Part shown: positions 1 to 6,730 of the stretch, in pieces
Layout of the letters: each line of letters starts with the position of its first letter
How positions within the stretch are numbered: position 1 is the first letter of the stretch
From: Acidimicrobiaceae bacterium
GTDB lineage: Bacteria > Actinomycetota > Acidimicrobiia > Acidimicrobiales > RAAP-2
DNA: 32,677 nucleotides
Assembly: GCA_003138855.1 (NCBI GenBank)
Contig: PLHF01000125.1
Coordinates: forward strand, 1-32,677
Direction: 5' to 3'
The notes under the pieces: generated by a model
Told to the model about the DNA's origin: nothing
Databases searched by the model: none
What the model saw: the letters and a program-made list of their open reading frames with translations, nothing else
Translations under genes and position numbers: made by a program

Positions 1-101
1 CCCTCATGGTGCTCTCGACCGAGGGGAAGGTGCCCGACGAGGCGCTCGCCCTCCTGCAGGCGGCGCAGGGCATCAGCGACGTGCACACCGTCGAGTCCTG
101 A
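1..101 (+). CDS. serA: C-terminal end of D-3-phosphoglycerate dehydrogenase (ACT domain), partial
   Basis: Only the last 32 codons are present; the frame is open from position 3 and ends at a TGA at 99-101. The peptide begins LMVLSTEGKVPDEAL and ends GISDVHTVES. This matches the final beta-alpha-beta of the ACT regulatory domain that closes SerA proteins. SerA makes 3-phosphohydroxypyruvate for serine synthesis, and the ACT domain is the serine-sensing part. The call rests on a short fragment, so another ACT-domain enzyme such as an amino-acid kinase or dehydrogenase is possible. glyA, which also works in serine metabolism, lies 15 kb away and gives no direct support. Confidence 0.6.
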   Translation, partial: LMVLSTEGKVPDEALALLQAAQGISDVHTVES

Positions 102-115
102 CGGCGGGGGAGACG

Positions 116-460
116 ATGGCAGACGTGAGCCGGCCGGCGTTCTCCGAAGGCCAGGTCGTCACCGTCTTCCGCAGCCGCCGCCGCACCGACACGGTGGAGG
201 CCTATCTCCGATTGGCCGGGGAGATCGAGGTGCACGCCCGGTCGACCCCCGGGTTCGTCGACTTCAAGACGTTCGCCGCCGAGGATGGGGAGCGGGTGTC
301 ACTGATCACGTTCGCCACCGCCGAGGCACACCGCGCCTGGCGTGACGACCCCCGCCACCGGGCGGCCCAGCAGCGGGGGCGGGACGAGTTCTACCTCGGG
401 TACTCGGTGCAGGTCGGGGAGTGCGACCACGTTTCGCAGTGGGCGCGGGAACCCGCCTGA
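116..460 (+). CDS. Antibiotic biosynthesis monooxygenase (ABM) domain protein
   Basis: This 114-aa protein has the size and pattern of a single ABM-fold domain, a small dimeric alpha-beta barrel. The N-terminal strand reads QVVTVFRSR. It is followed by a helix over about residues 28-40, the strand pair FVDFKTFAAEDGERVSLITF, and the helix AHRAWRDDPRHRAAQQRGR, a typical ABM ending of the form W..dp.H. .a...g. Family members include cofactor-free monooxygenases and haem-degrading enzymes, but most are uncharacterised, so the substrate cannot be given. The ATG at 116 is preceded by a GGGGGAG tract (106-112) as ribosome-binding site. The gene starts 15 nt after the serA-like stop and may be co-transcribed with it. 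Confidence 0.75.
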   Translation: MADVSRPAFSEGQVVTVFRSRRRTDTVEAYLRLAGEIEVHARSTPGFVDFKTFAAEDGERVSLITFATAEAHRAWRDDPRHRAAQQRGRDEFYLGYSVQVGECDHVSQWAREPA

Positions 461-500
461 GCCGGTTGCCCCCGGAGGTGAGCGGCTCCCGACCGGCTGC

Positions 501-680
501 TCAGCCCTGCTGATTGGGGTTGGTGGGAACCGGCGGCCAGGTGTCGCCCCCGATGGAGGGGAGTACGCCGTTTCCGGTCCGTCCCGACGCCGTTTCCGAT
601 CCGAGGAGACGCACCACCACTACGGCGAGCATGCCCAGCACGGCCAGGCGCCCTGCCCATTTGATGGATTTCCTGACCAT
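501..680 (-). CDS. Small single-pass membrane protein, 59 aa, unknown function
   Basis: An ATG at 680 opens a 59-codon frame ending at TGA 503-501. The peptide starts MVRKSIKWAGRLAVLGMLAV. It has a basic N-terminus, one hydrophobic segment (about residues 12-26), and then a polar, Gly/Pro-rich tail ending PPVPTNPNQQG. The layout fits a signal-anchored peptide with an outside tail or a small secreted protein. Third codon positions are mostly G or C, like the real genes nearby. GGGTGAG lies a few bases upstream of the start as a weak ribosome-binding site. I recognise no family. It lies 50 nt downstream of the glycoside hydrolase remnant on the same strand and converges with the ABM gene. Confidence 0.45.
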   Translation of the reverse strand: MVRKSIKWAGRLAVLGMLAVVVVRLLGSETASGRTGNGVLPSIGGDTWPPVPTNPNQQG

Positions 681-730
681 CTGCTCACCCTACGTGACGT
701 GCACCGGCTCCTCGTCCGCGCCCGTCGCGA

Positions 731-1063
731 TCAGCCGAGCGTGCCGCCGGGCTGGACCAGGGGGTCGGTCGGCCCGACGTCATAGCTGCACGTATAGGTC
801 GTGGACGGGACCCAGTCCAACGCCAACACCCCGCTGCTCCCGCCCTGGATCTGGGCCTGCTCCTTCGCCTGCAGATCGGCGTTCCGGGCGCCCAGGCTGA
901 GGCAACAGGGTGCGGTGCCGGCCAGCATCCCGACCTCGCCACCGATGATGGGCTTGCCGAGGGCCGCCGCCTGCTGGAGTCGCACGCCGAGGCCGTTCCA
1001 CTGGTCGCCTCCCAGCAGTCCGCCCTACACCAGGTGCTTCGGGTCGAGGGCGTGGATCTCGCC
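731..1063 (-). pseudogene. Remnant of a cellulase-like (GH5-type) glycoside hydrolase, C-terminal part only
   Basis: Read on the minus strand, this stretch encodes GEIHALDPKHLV, then an in-frame TAG (1027-1025), then GGLLGGDQWNGLGVRLQQAA, LGKPIIGGEVGM, and a tail ending CSYDVGPTDPLVQPGG before TGA 733-731. The pieces DPxHLV, GKPIIxGEVG and the Cys/Tyr/Asp-rich end resemble the C-terminal third of secreted cellulase-like enzymes; the Glu of GEVG sits where the catalytic nucleophile would be. The N-terminal domain, signal peptide and first catalytic Glu are absent. The segment joining HLV to GGDQW looks shorter than in intact relatives. The upstream 220 bp up to the ferredoxin gene show no further match. 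I read it as a decayed gene; the exact family is from memory of conserved motifs. Confidence 0.55.
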
Positions 1064-1287
1064 GCCCGGCGGGAGGGGCGTACAGCGACGGTCAGGCCGT
1101 GAGCGTGTCGACTGGGCCGAATTCGTTCTTCCACCCCTACTCCAGGGTGGTCATCCTCGAGCGCGCCGACCCGGAGAGCGACGAGGCGCCAACGCCTCTC
1201 GGTCATGGGATCGGTGCGACCCCGAGCGCTGGAGTCGCGTCGGTCCTCCCCGTGTGCGCCTGCATGCTCCGTCGACCCTGGGCCCCT

Positions 1288-1503
1288 TCAGGACGTCAGC
1301 TTCACCAGCGTGAGCGCCATACGCGGGCAGCTCACCGCTGCCCGCTCGGCATGGTCGAGGAGCTCCACGGGGATCTCGCCGGACTCGATGATGGGGAACC
1401 CCCACGGGTCGAGCCGGATGCACTCGGGGAGCAGCTCGGCGCAGACCCCGTGGCCGTCGCAGGCGATCGGGTCGAGCACCAGGGTGAACCGGGGCCGCTT
1501 CAC
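1288..1503 (-). CDS. Ferredoxin, 3Fe-4S type, 71 aa
   Basis: The protein starts VKRPRFTLVLDPIACDGHG. Cysteines at 15, 21, 28 and 59 follow the pattern CDGHGVC ... C ... SCPRMAL, typical of small actinobacterial 3Fe-4S ferredoxins that serve as one-electron carriers in the cytosol. The GTG start (1503) overlaps the TGA of the upstream NuoF-like gene by 4 nt (GTGA at 1503-1500), so the two are likely translationally coupled. As the last gene of the redox operon it is probably the soluble electron donor or acceptor of the NuoF-like protein. Which Cys are ligands, and whether the cluster is 3Fe-4S or 4Fe-4S, is inferred from spacing only. Confidence 0.9.
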   Translation of the reverse strand: MKRPRFTLVLDPIACDGHGVCAELLPECIRLDPWGFPIIESGEIPVELLDHAERAAVSCPRMALTLVKLTS

Positions 1504-2843
1504 CGCGCACCCTGCCTTGGGGCGGTCGCAGGGATGGGAAGGAAGGGGGGAGCGGACGTATGGCAGGGGCCCCGCTGGAGGTGGAGCGCGGCATGGTCGC
1601 CGTAGACGCGCAGGGCGGTGCGCACGAAGCGGGCCACCCCGTCGGGATGCCGGCACGCCCCCCTGCCCTCCACCAGACCGCACAGCGTCGGGATGGCCGC
1701 CACGCCGCCCCGCAGCGCGTTGGGCCGGTAGGCCAGCTGGCCCACGGCGTTGGCCAGGACGGCCAGTCCGTTGACGCAGGGGCCGCATTGCCCGGCTCCC
1801 TCACCTTCGAGGTAGGTGACCACCCGGCTCACCTCCGAGAGGGGGCAGACGTTGGTCGGCAGCAGGGCGACCACCCCGGCCCCGAGCGAGGATCCGTACT
1901 CGCGTGCCGCCTCCTCGGTGAGGGGCATGGCCAGCGCATCGTGCGGGGTGACCCACCCTCCGCCGTAGCCGCCGAGCAGCACCCCCTGGAACGACCGGGC
2001 GTCGCCGAGGCCCAGCTGGAGGATCTCCCCGAGCGGCACGCCGAGCGGTGCTTCGACGATCCGTGGTTCGGCCCACCGACCGGTCACCGTGAGGAGCACC
2101 GTGCCCGGCGACTGCGGCGTGCCGACCCGCCGGAACCACTCGGCACCGAACCGGCCGATGAGCGCGGCGTGGGCGAGCGACTCGACGTTCTGGACGAGCG
2201 TGGGACGGCCGCCGACCCCCTGCTCGCGGATGGGCTTGAGCCCCACGAAGGTCGGTGTGGCCGGCTTGCGGCCGATGATGGTGGCCACCGCCGCCGTCTC
2301 CTGCCCGGCGAGGAACCGGTCCGGTGCCACGACGACCTCGATGTCGCACGGGTCGAGGCCGGCCCGCCGCCTCTCCTCGATGGCCCGGCTGACCGCGGGT
2401 ACCGCGCCCGACGGCACGTGCACGTAGACCCGTCCGGCACCGACGGTGGCGGCGGCGAGCACGGCGCCGTCGAGCACCAGGTGGGGGAGTTGCTGGACCA
2501 GGACGCGGTCCTTGCCGCTGGCCGGCTCCCCCTCGGCCCCGTTGGCCACCACGACCGGGCTCCGCAGCCCGGCCTTGCGGACCGAGCGCCACTTGGTCCC
2601 CACCGGGAACCAGGCGCCACCGTGCCCCCGCAGACCGCTCGCGTCCAGCTCGTCGAGGAAGGTCGTTCCCCTCCACGTGGGGACGGATCCCCACCGGTCG
2701 AGATGCTCGACGAGGCCCACTGCTGCGCCCTGGGGGCCCACGCCGGCCAGCAGGCGCTCCGCCCCTGCCGGTGGCCGGACGGCCGGTCGCCCCGACCCGG
2801 CACTCGAACGCGCGGTGCTGGTCGGTGTCGCGGGGTTCATCAT
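1500..2843 (-). CDS. NuoF-like flavin/iron-sulfur oxidoreductase subunit (SLBB domain)
   Basis: The 447-aa protein resembles NuoF, the NADH-dehydrogenase flavoprotein of complex I. It has GHGGAWFPVGTKW (73-85) for the nucleotide/FMN site, NGAEGEPASGKDR (101-113) for FMN, an SLBB-like segment (about 245-300), and a C-terminal iron-sulfur region GAGQCGPCVNG (349-359) with a distant Cys at 397. The usual motif SCGxCxPCRxG has one more Cys; here that position is Ala 350, leaving three of the four ligands of a 4Fe-4S cluster. No NuoE or other complex I gene is near, so it belongs to a separate redox module. The ATG at 2843 overlaps the stop of the ferric-reductase-like gene (ATGA). It probably passes electrons between a nucleotide and the ferredoxin or the haem protein; the direction is unknown. 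Confidence 0.88.
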   Translation of the reverse strand: MMNPATPTSTARSSAGSGRPAVRPPAGAERLLAGVGPQGAAVGLVEHLDRWGSVPTWRGTTFLDELDASGLRGHGGAWFPVGTKWRSVRKAGLRSPVVVANGAEGEPASGKDRVLVQQLPHLVLDGAVLAAATVGAGRVYVHVPSGAVPAVSRAIEERRRAGLDPCDIEVVVAPDRFLAGQETAAVATIIGRKPATPTFVGLKPIREQGVGGRPTLVQNVESLAHAALIGRFGAEWFRRVGTPQSPGTVLLTVTGRWAEPRIVEAPLGVPLGEILQLGLGDARSFQGVLLGGYGGGWVTPHDALAMPLTEEAAREYGSSLGAGVVALLPTNVCPLSEVSRVVTYLEGEGAGQCGPCVNGLAVLANAVGQLAYRPNALRGGVAAIPTLCGLVEGRGACRHPDGVARFVRTALRVYGDHAALHLQRGPCHTSAPPFLPIPATAPRQGAR

Positions 2844-3991
2844 CTCTGCGACCCCGCGGATGTGCCGGTGACCGTCCCCGACAGGGCACCCGAGTTCTGG
2901 CTGACGTTGAGCTGCATGGTCAACACGAGCGGGTTCGGCGCCGACACGGTCGCCGCCACCGTGCCGCCATTGAGGCCGGTGACCACGCCGTGGTAGGGGC
3001 CGAACGTCACCGAGCCCGACGACAGCGAGACGCCGCCGCCGCCGGCCGCACTCCCGTCGAGGACCACCGTCAGAGGTGTGGCCGAGGTGTTCTGCAGCTG
3101 CATGGTCAGGGTGACCTGCACCGCACCCTGCCCGTTGGGGTTGGTGGTCGTCTGCGAGCCGGTGAGGGGGACGGTGAAGGGCGCGGTGGGCACGCCGGCC
3201 GAGCCCGATCCCGTGGCGGGCGCCGTGGTCGCGGTGGACTGGGTGCCGGCCCCCGCGGTGGTGCCGGCCGTGGCGGCGGCGTTCTTCCGGGCCAGTTGGG
3301 CGAGGAGCGCCGCCGAGGTGCCCGCACGATGGGACCAACCCGGGCGCAGGGGCCCTGCAAGAGCGAACACTGCGATGCCCACGGCGACGACCACCGTGGC
3401 CACGGCGGCGCCCGCCCGCACCGCGGGGGTGAAGGTGCGGCCGGTGGACAGTCGCCAGGCCACGGTCCCGATGACCGCGGCGGCGCACACCGCGTCCACG
3501 AAGAGGACGATCGGGAGGGCGGAGTCCGAACCGCTCCCGAGCCCGTGGAGCATTGCGATGGGCCAGCACAGGTAGGCCAGCCAGTGCACGAAGCGCCACG
3601 AGGCGAAGCCGATCCGGTGGCGAAGGGCGCTGGTGATCAGCACCGCCAGCAGGAGGTCGAAGGTCAGCGCCCCCAGGCCCACCCACAGGGGACGGTACGG
3701 GGTCCGGAAGGGGATGAAGGCGTCGGCGAACCCGATGGGCACATAGCCGTCGCCCACCGTGGTGATCACGTGGACGGCGACGAAGCCGACGCAGAACAGC
3801 GAGAGGTTGCGGTGGACGTGCTGGGAGAGGAAGCGGGGCCAGCGCTGCGTGGTCCAGCCCACCGATGCAACCACCCCGACCACGACGGTGGCGGTCAACA
3901 GGATGAGCGCCACCAGCCCGGTGGACCGGGTGAGGTACCACAGCGCCTTGGAGCTGGCGCCGCTGACCGCCAGCAGGGAGGTGGAGGTCAT
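2840..3991 (-). CDS. Ferric-reductase-like haem membrane protein with extracytoplasmic beta-rich tail
   Basis: The 383-aa protein has six or so membrane helices (about residues 20-215). Histidines 60 and 74, and 136 and 149, lie in helix pairs, the spacing expected for two b-type haems of the ferric reductase/NADPH oxidase transmembrane domain. A Thr/Ala/Gly-rich linker (about 235-265) leads to a C-terminal beta-rich domain (266-375) containing SLSSGSVTFGPYHGVVTGL. There is no FAD/NAD-binding domain, so electrons must come from a partner, most simply the NuoF-like protein or ferredoxin. The tail should face outside and could hold an acceptor site, but I see no flavinylation motif of the D..SGA(S/T) kind. 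Start ATG 3991 overlaps the apbE stop by 4 nt. Confidence 0.85.
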   Translation of the reverse strand: MTSTSLLAVSGASSKALWYLTRSTGLVALILLTATVVVGVVASVGWTTQRWPRFLSQHVHRNLSLFCVGFVAVHVITTVGDGYVPIGFADAFIPFRTPYRPLWVGLGALTFDLLLAVLITSALRHRIGFASWRFVHWLAYLCWPIAMLHGLGSGSDSALPIVLFVDAVCAAAVIGTVAWRLSTGRTFTPAVRAGAAVATVVVAVGIAVFALAGPLRPGWSHRAGTSAALLAQLARKNAAATAGTTAGAGTQSTATTAPATGSGSAGVPTAPFTVPLTGSQTTTNPNGQGAVQVTLTMQLQNTSATPLTVVLDGSAAGGGGVSLSSGSVTFGPYHGVVTGLNGGTVAATVSAPNPLVLTMQLNVSQNSGALSGTVTGTSAGSQR

Positions 3992-4965
3992 GGTCGGCCG
4001 GCCTCCCCGTCGTGGTCGGGTGTCTCGGCCGGCCACCCGGCCACGGTCATCGTCGAGCCGTCCGGTCGGACCAGCCGGGCGGGCAGCCGGCGGCTCTCCA
4101 GCCATGCGGGAGCGGCGTTGCCCTTGACCATCGCCGCGGTCGACGCCGTGTTGGCGTCGACGCAGGTGGCGGCGGCCACCGACACCGTCTTCCACACGGG
4201 TCGCACCGGCAGCCCGGTCGTCGGGTCGACCAGGTGGTGGACCGGGTGGCCGCCCAGCGACCAGTGCCGGTTGCCCACGCCGGAGGTGGCCAGTCCTCCC
4301 GACGAGACGGCCACCGCCAGGGTCGACGAGGTGTCGCCGCAGATGTCGGCGAGCCCGACGCTGAAGCCGCCCTCCGGCGCCCCCTGCACAGAGAGGTCAC
4401 CGCCGAGGGAGACCAGCACCCCGCACCCCAGCAGGGACCGGATGGCACCGGCGGCCCGGTCGGCCGCCCAGGCCTTGGCGGTGGCCCCGAGGTCGAGCAC
4501 GATGCCGGCGGGCATGGCCACGGTCGAGCGCTCGGAGTCCACGGTGACCGATTGCCAACCCGGTACGGGGGCCGGCTCCGGCAGCGAGCCTTCGACGCCT
4601 GCGGCCACGAGCGGGAAGTCGCGGTCGTAGCCCAGGCGGCACAGGGCCGTGCCCACGGTCGGGTCGACGGCGCCGCCGGTCAGCACTGCCGCCCGGAGGG
4701 CCAGCGAGATCGCCTCGAGCAGCTCGGGGGAGACCTGCATCTCGTGGCCGGCGTCCGCGGCGCGCCCGAGCGCGCTGATCTCCGAGTCGGGTCGGAATCG
4801 GCTGGCCACCCGGTCGACGTGGTCGAGCTCCTGGCGGAGGATCACGGTGGCGGCCACGACCAGGGCAGGGTCGGTCACCACCAGGTCGACCCTGGTCGAC
4901 CAGATCGAGGTGCGGTAGACAGCCTGGCCGGTCGTTCGTTCGGGGGTACCTGCGAGTGTGCTCAA
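3988..4965 (-). CDS. apbE: FAD:protein FMN transferase (ApbE family)
   Basis: ApbE enzymes attach FMN from FAD to a Ser/Thr of redox proteins, using Mg2+. This 325-aa copy has the usual parts: GGAVDPTVG (97-105), LDLGATAKAWAADRA (157-171), LVSLGGDLSVQG (184-195), HHLVDPTTGLPV (243-254) and CVDANTASTAAMV (268-280), with the conserved metal-binding acid. There is no signal peptide or lipobox, so it should act in the cytosol, unlike many exported ApbE lipoproteins. The TTG start (4965) is chosen because it overlaps the stop of the upstream gene by 4 nt (TTGA at 4965-4962), the same junction type as in the rest of the operon. No FMN_bind-domain substrate gene is visible nearby, so its target is open. 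Confidence 0.93.
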   Translation of the reverse strand: MSTLAGTPERTTGQAVYRTSIWSTRVDLVVTDPALVVAATVILRQELDHVDRVASRFRPDSEISALGRAADAGHEMQVSPELLEAISLALRAAVLTGGAVDPTVGTALCRLGYDRDFPLVAAGVEGSLPEPAPVPGWQSVTVDSERSTVAMPAGIVLDLGATAKAWAADRAAGAIRSLLGCGVLVSLGGDLSVQGAPEGGFSVGLADICGDTSSTLAVAVSSGGLATSGVGNRHWSLGGHPVHHLVDPTTGLPVRPVWKTVSVAAATCVDANTASTAAMVKGNAAPAWLESRRLPARLVRPDGSTMTVAGWPAETPDHDGEAGRP

Positions 4966-5342
4966 CTTGAGCCGCTCACCACGGGGGCAGGTTGCTGGGT
5001 CTGGACTGGGGCGCTGTAGGGAGGCGAGACGCTGCCCGACGAGTAGCCGCCCGACGATTGGCCCCCGGAAGCGGCTCCGGCTGTCGACTGGCCGCCGGAA
5101 GTGGATCCGGCCGTGGTCGCGGCGGGGGTCGCGGTGTGGCCGGGCAGGGCATGGCTGAGATAGACCCCGAAGGCGGCAACCGCGGCCACCGAGGCGACCC
5201 CGATGGTCTTGGTGATCGATCCGGCGCGGTCGAAGGCGGCGTCCCGCTGGATGCGGGCGGCCCGGGTGGGATCGGGCGCCCGTGCGGTGCCACGTGCGGT
5301 GCCCCGTGACGTCCGTGGTGCGGGCTGTCGGGTGGTGATCAC
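4962..5342 (-). CDS. Ser/Gly-rich single-pass membrane protein of the redox operon
   Basis: This 126-aa protein has a basic N-terminus (to about residue 42), one membrane helix (about 45-66, IGVASVAAVAAFGVYLSHAL), and a low-complexity Ser/Gly/Thr/Pro-rich outside tail. The tail has three GGQS or similar repeats and the end PPYSAPVQTQQPAPVVSGSS. Small proteins of this make-up are often found beside actinobacterial apbE/ferric reductase genes, but I know no function for them. It is first in the five-gene unit, and its GTG start (5342) sits exactly 6 nt behind a TAACCT box, suggesting a leaderless message. It may anchor or space an outside partner, or its tail could be the remnant of a longer flavin carrier; this is speculation. 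Confidence 0.7.
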   Translation of the reverse strand: MITTRQPAPRTSRGTARGTARAPDPTRAARIQRDAAFDRAGSITKTIGVASVAAVAAFGVYLSHALPGHTATPAATTAGSTSGGQSTAGAASGGQSSGGYSSGSVSPPYSAPVQTQQPAPVVSGSS

Positions 5343-5348
5343 AGTGTC

Positions 5349-5408
5349 AGGTTACGGATCGATCCTGAAGCCAGGATGAAACAATTGTAAGAAGAACTGA
5401 AGAAACCC
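5349..5408 (-). promoter_or_regulatory. Promoter of the redox operon with four tandem 11-bp response-regulator-like repeats
   Basis: On the plus strand four units begin at 5366, 5377, 5388 and 5398: TGAAGCCAGGA, TGAAACAATTG, TAAGAAGAAC and TGAAGAAACCC, giving spacings of 11, 11 and 10 bp. OmpR/PhoB-family regulators bind tandem direct repeats of about this period. On the minus strand a TAACCT -10 box (5354-5349) follows, then 6 nt, then the GTG at 5342. Seen from that start the repeats cover about -24 to -66, where a bound activator would replace a -35 box. ATCCTG-4 nt-CAGGAT (5362-5377) is also a perfect inverted repeat. The OmpR-type regulator gene lies just upstream. Binding is inferred. 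Confidence 0.6.
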
Positions 5409-5458
5409 GCTGGTCAGTGCTTCGACCGGCGGCGTGCCCCGTCCCCGGGAGCGACCGG

Positions 5459-6730
5459 CTACCCGGCGGTCTTGGTGGCGGCCCCGGCCTGGCCCGGCTG
5501 GTGGGAGGGGGCCACTGCGTGCCACGAGACCGCCATGCGCGCCCCGCCCAGTGGGGAGGTGCCGATCGACCACGACCCCCCGGTGGTGCGCACCACCGCG
5601 TCGGCGATGGCGAGGCCCAGCCCGGTCCCCCCGGGCCGGTCGTCGGCGCGGTGGAACCGGTCGAACACGAGCTCCCGGTGCTCCTCGGGGATGCCCGGGC
5701 CGGAGTCGTCGACGGTCAGCGTCACCCGACCGCCGGCGTGGGCGACCCCGAGCTCGACCGACCCGCCGGGGCCCGCGTAGCGGCAGGCGTTGTCGAGCAG
5801 CACGCTGACCAGCCGGTCGATCGCCTCGGCGTCGGCCCGGATCACCGACGTGCCCCGGGGGTCGCCGCCGCGGGCCAGCGTGATCGATGCGGCATCGGCC
5901 ACCGCTTTGAACCGCTCCACGCACGATTCGCCGACCACGGTGAGGTCGACGCACTCCTCGGTCCGGCTGTCGGGGACGTCGCCGTCGGCACGGGCCAGCC
6001 AAAGCAGGTCGTCGACGATGGACCGCAACCGGCCGCTCTCCGAGGAGATCCGCTTGAGGGTGGTCTGGTAGCTCTCGGGGTCCCGCTGTCTGCTCAGCGC
6101 CAGGTCCACCTCCGCCTCGATGACGCTCAACGGGGTCCGGAGCTCGTGGGACGCGTCGGCGGTGAACTCCGCCTGGCGCTTGCGGACCTGTTCGATCGGG
6201 GCCGAGGCGCGCAGGCCGACCACGAAGGAGCCGGTGAACGTCACCAGTAGCAGGAGGGCACCGAGCACGGCCTCGACGAGGAGCAGGTCCCCGCGGGCCT
6301 GGGTGACCTTCGAGATGCTCTCGCCGGCGATCAGCCACCCGTCCGATGTGGCTTCCGCGTCGAAGCGGAACGTGCTCCCCGCCGTCGCCAGCGTGGCGGT
6401 GCCCGCGGTCCACCGGCGTCGGGGGAGCTGCGGGGCGCCTGCCGTCAGTGCGGTGGCCGACCCGGAGGCGTCCACCTTCCACACGAAGATGGGCACGTCG
6501 TCGAGGTCGCCCTCGTGCTGGGCGCCGGCCTGGATGATCAACGGCTCGACGGTGCCCTGGGAGGCACTGGTGAGGTGCTCGGACAGCCGGGCGTCCACCC
6601 CGTTCCCGAGGCGGTCGACGATCATCAGGTTGACCACCAGGGCGACCACCACGGCAAGAGCCGCCACCACGGCGGTGGCCGCCAGGGCGACCCTCGCTGC
6701 GTGCACCCACCGGGTGCCGCCCTGTCTCAT
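5459..6730 (-). CDS. Sensor histidine kinase, two transmembrane segments
   Basis: The 423-aa protein has a first membrane helix (about 11-36), an outside sensor region (about 37-147), a second helix (149-173), a short HAMP-like linker, and a HisKA domain with ADASHELRTP (phospho-acceptor His 195). The ATPase domain follows, with LLDNACRYA (N box), DDSGPGIP (G1), FDRFHRADD (F box) and GGTGLGLAI (G2). All catalytic motifs are present. The ATG at 6730 overlaps the response regulator stop by 4 nt (ATGA), so both proteins are made together and form a pair. The sensed signal is unknown. The nearest downstream genes are the redox operon, whose promoter carries OmpR-like repeats, so that operon is the likely target. 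Confidence 0.93.
   Translation of the reverse strand: MRQGGTRWVHAARVALAATAVVAALAVVVALVVNLMIVDRLGNGVDARLSEHLTSASQGTVEPLIIQAGAQHEGDLDDVPIFVWKVDASGSATALTAGAPQLPRRRWTAGTATLATAGSTFRFDAEATSDGWLIAGESISKVTQARGDLLLVEAVLGALLLLVTFTGSFVVGLRASAPIEQVRKRQAEFTADASHELRTPLSVIEAEVDLALSRQRDPESYQTTLKRISSESGRLRSIVDDLLWLARADGDVPDSRTEECVDLTVVGESCVERFKAVADAASITLARGGDPRGTSVIRADAEAIDRLVSVLLDNACRYAGPGGSVELGVAHAGGRVTLTVDDSGPGIPEEHRELVFDRFHRADDRPGGTGLGLAIADAVVRTTGGSWSIGTSPLGGARMAVSWHAVAPSHQPGQAGAATKTAG

Noticed and set aside
1500..3941. One 813-codon open frame on the minus strand
   Set aside because: Only the part from 2843 down is NuoF-like. The upstream part is an Arg/His-rich out-of-frame shadow of the ferric-reductase-like gene, and the ATGA overlap gives the true start.
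2771..4630. Long plus-strand frame of about 620 codons opposite the redox genes
   Set aside because: Its composition (Gly, Arg, His, Pro) is that of antisense GC-rich DNA, and the minus-strand genes have clear motifs.
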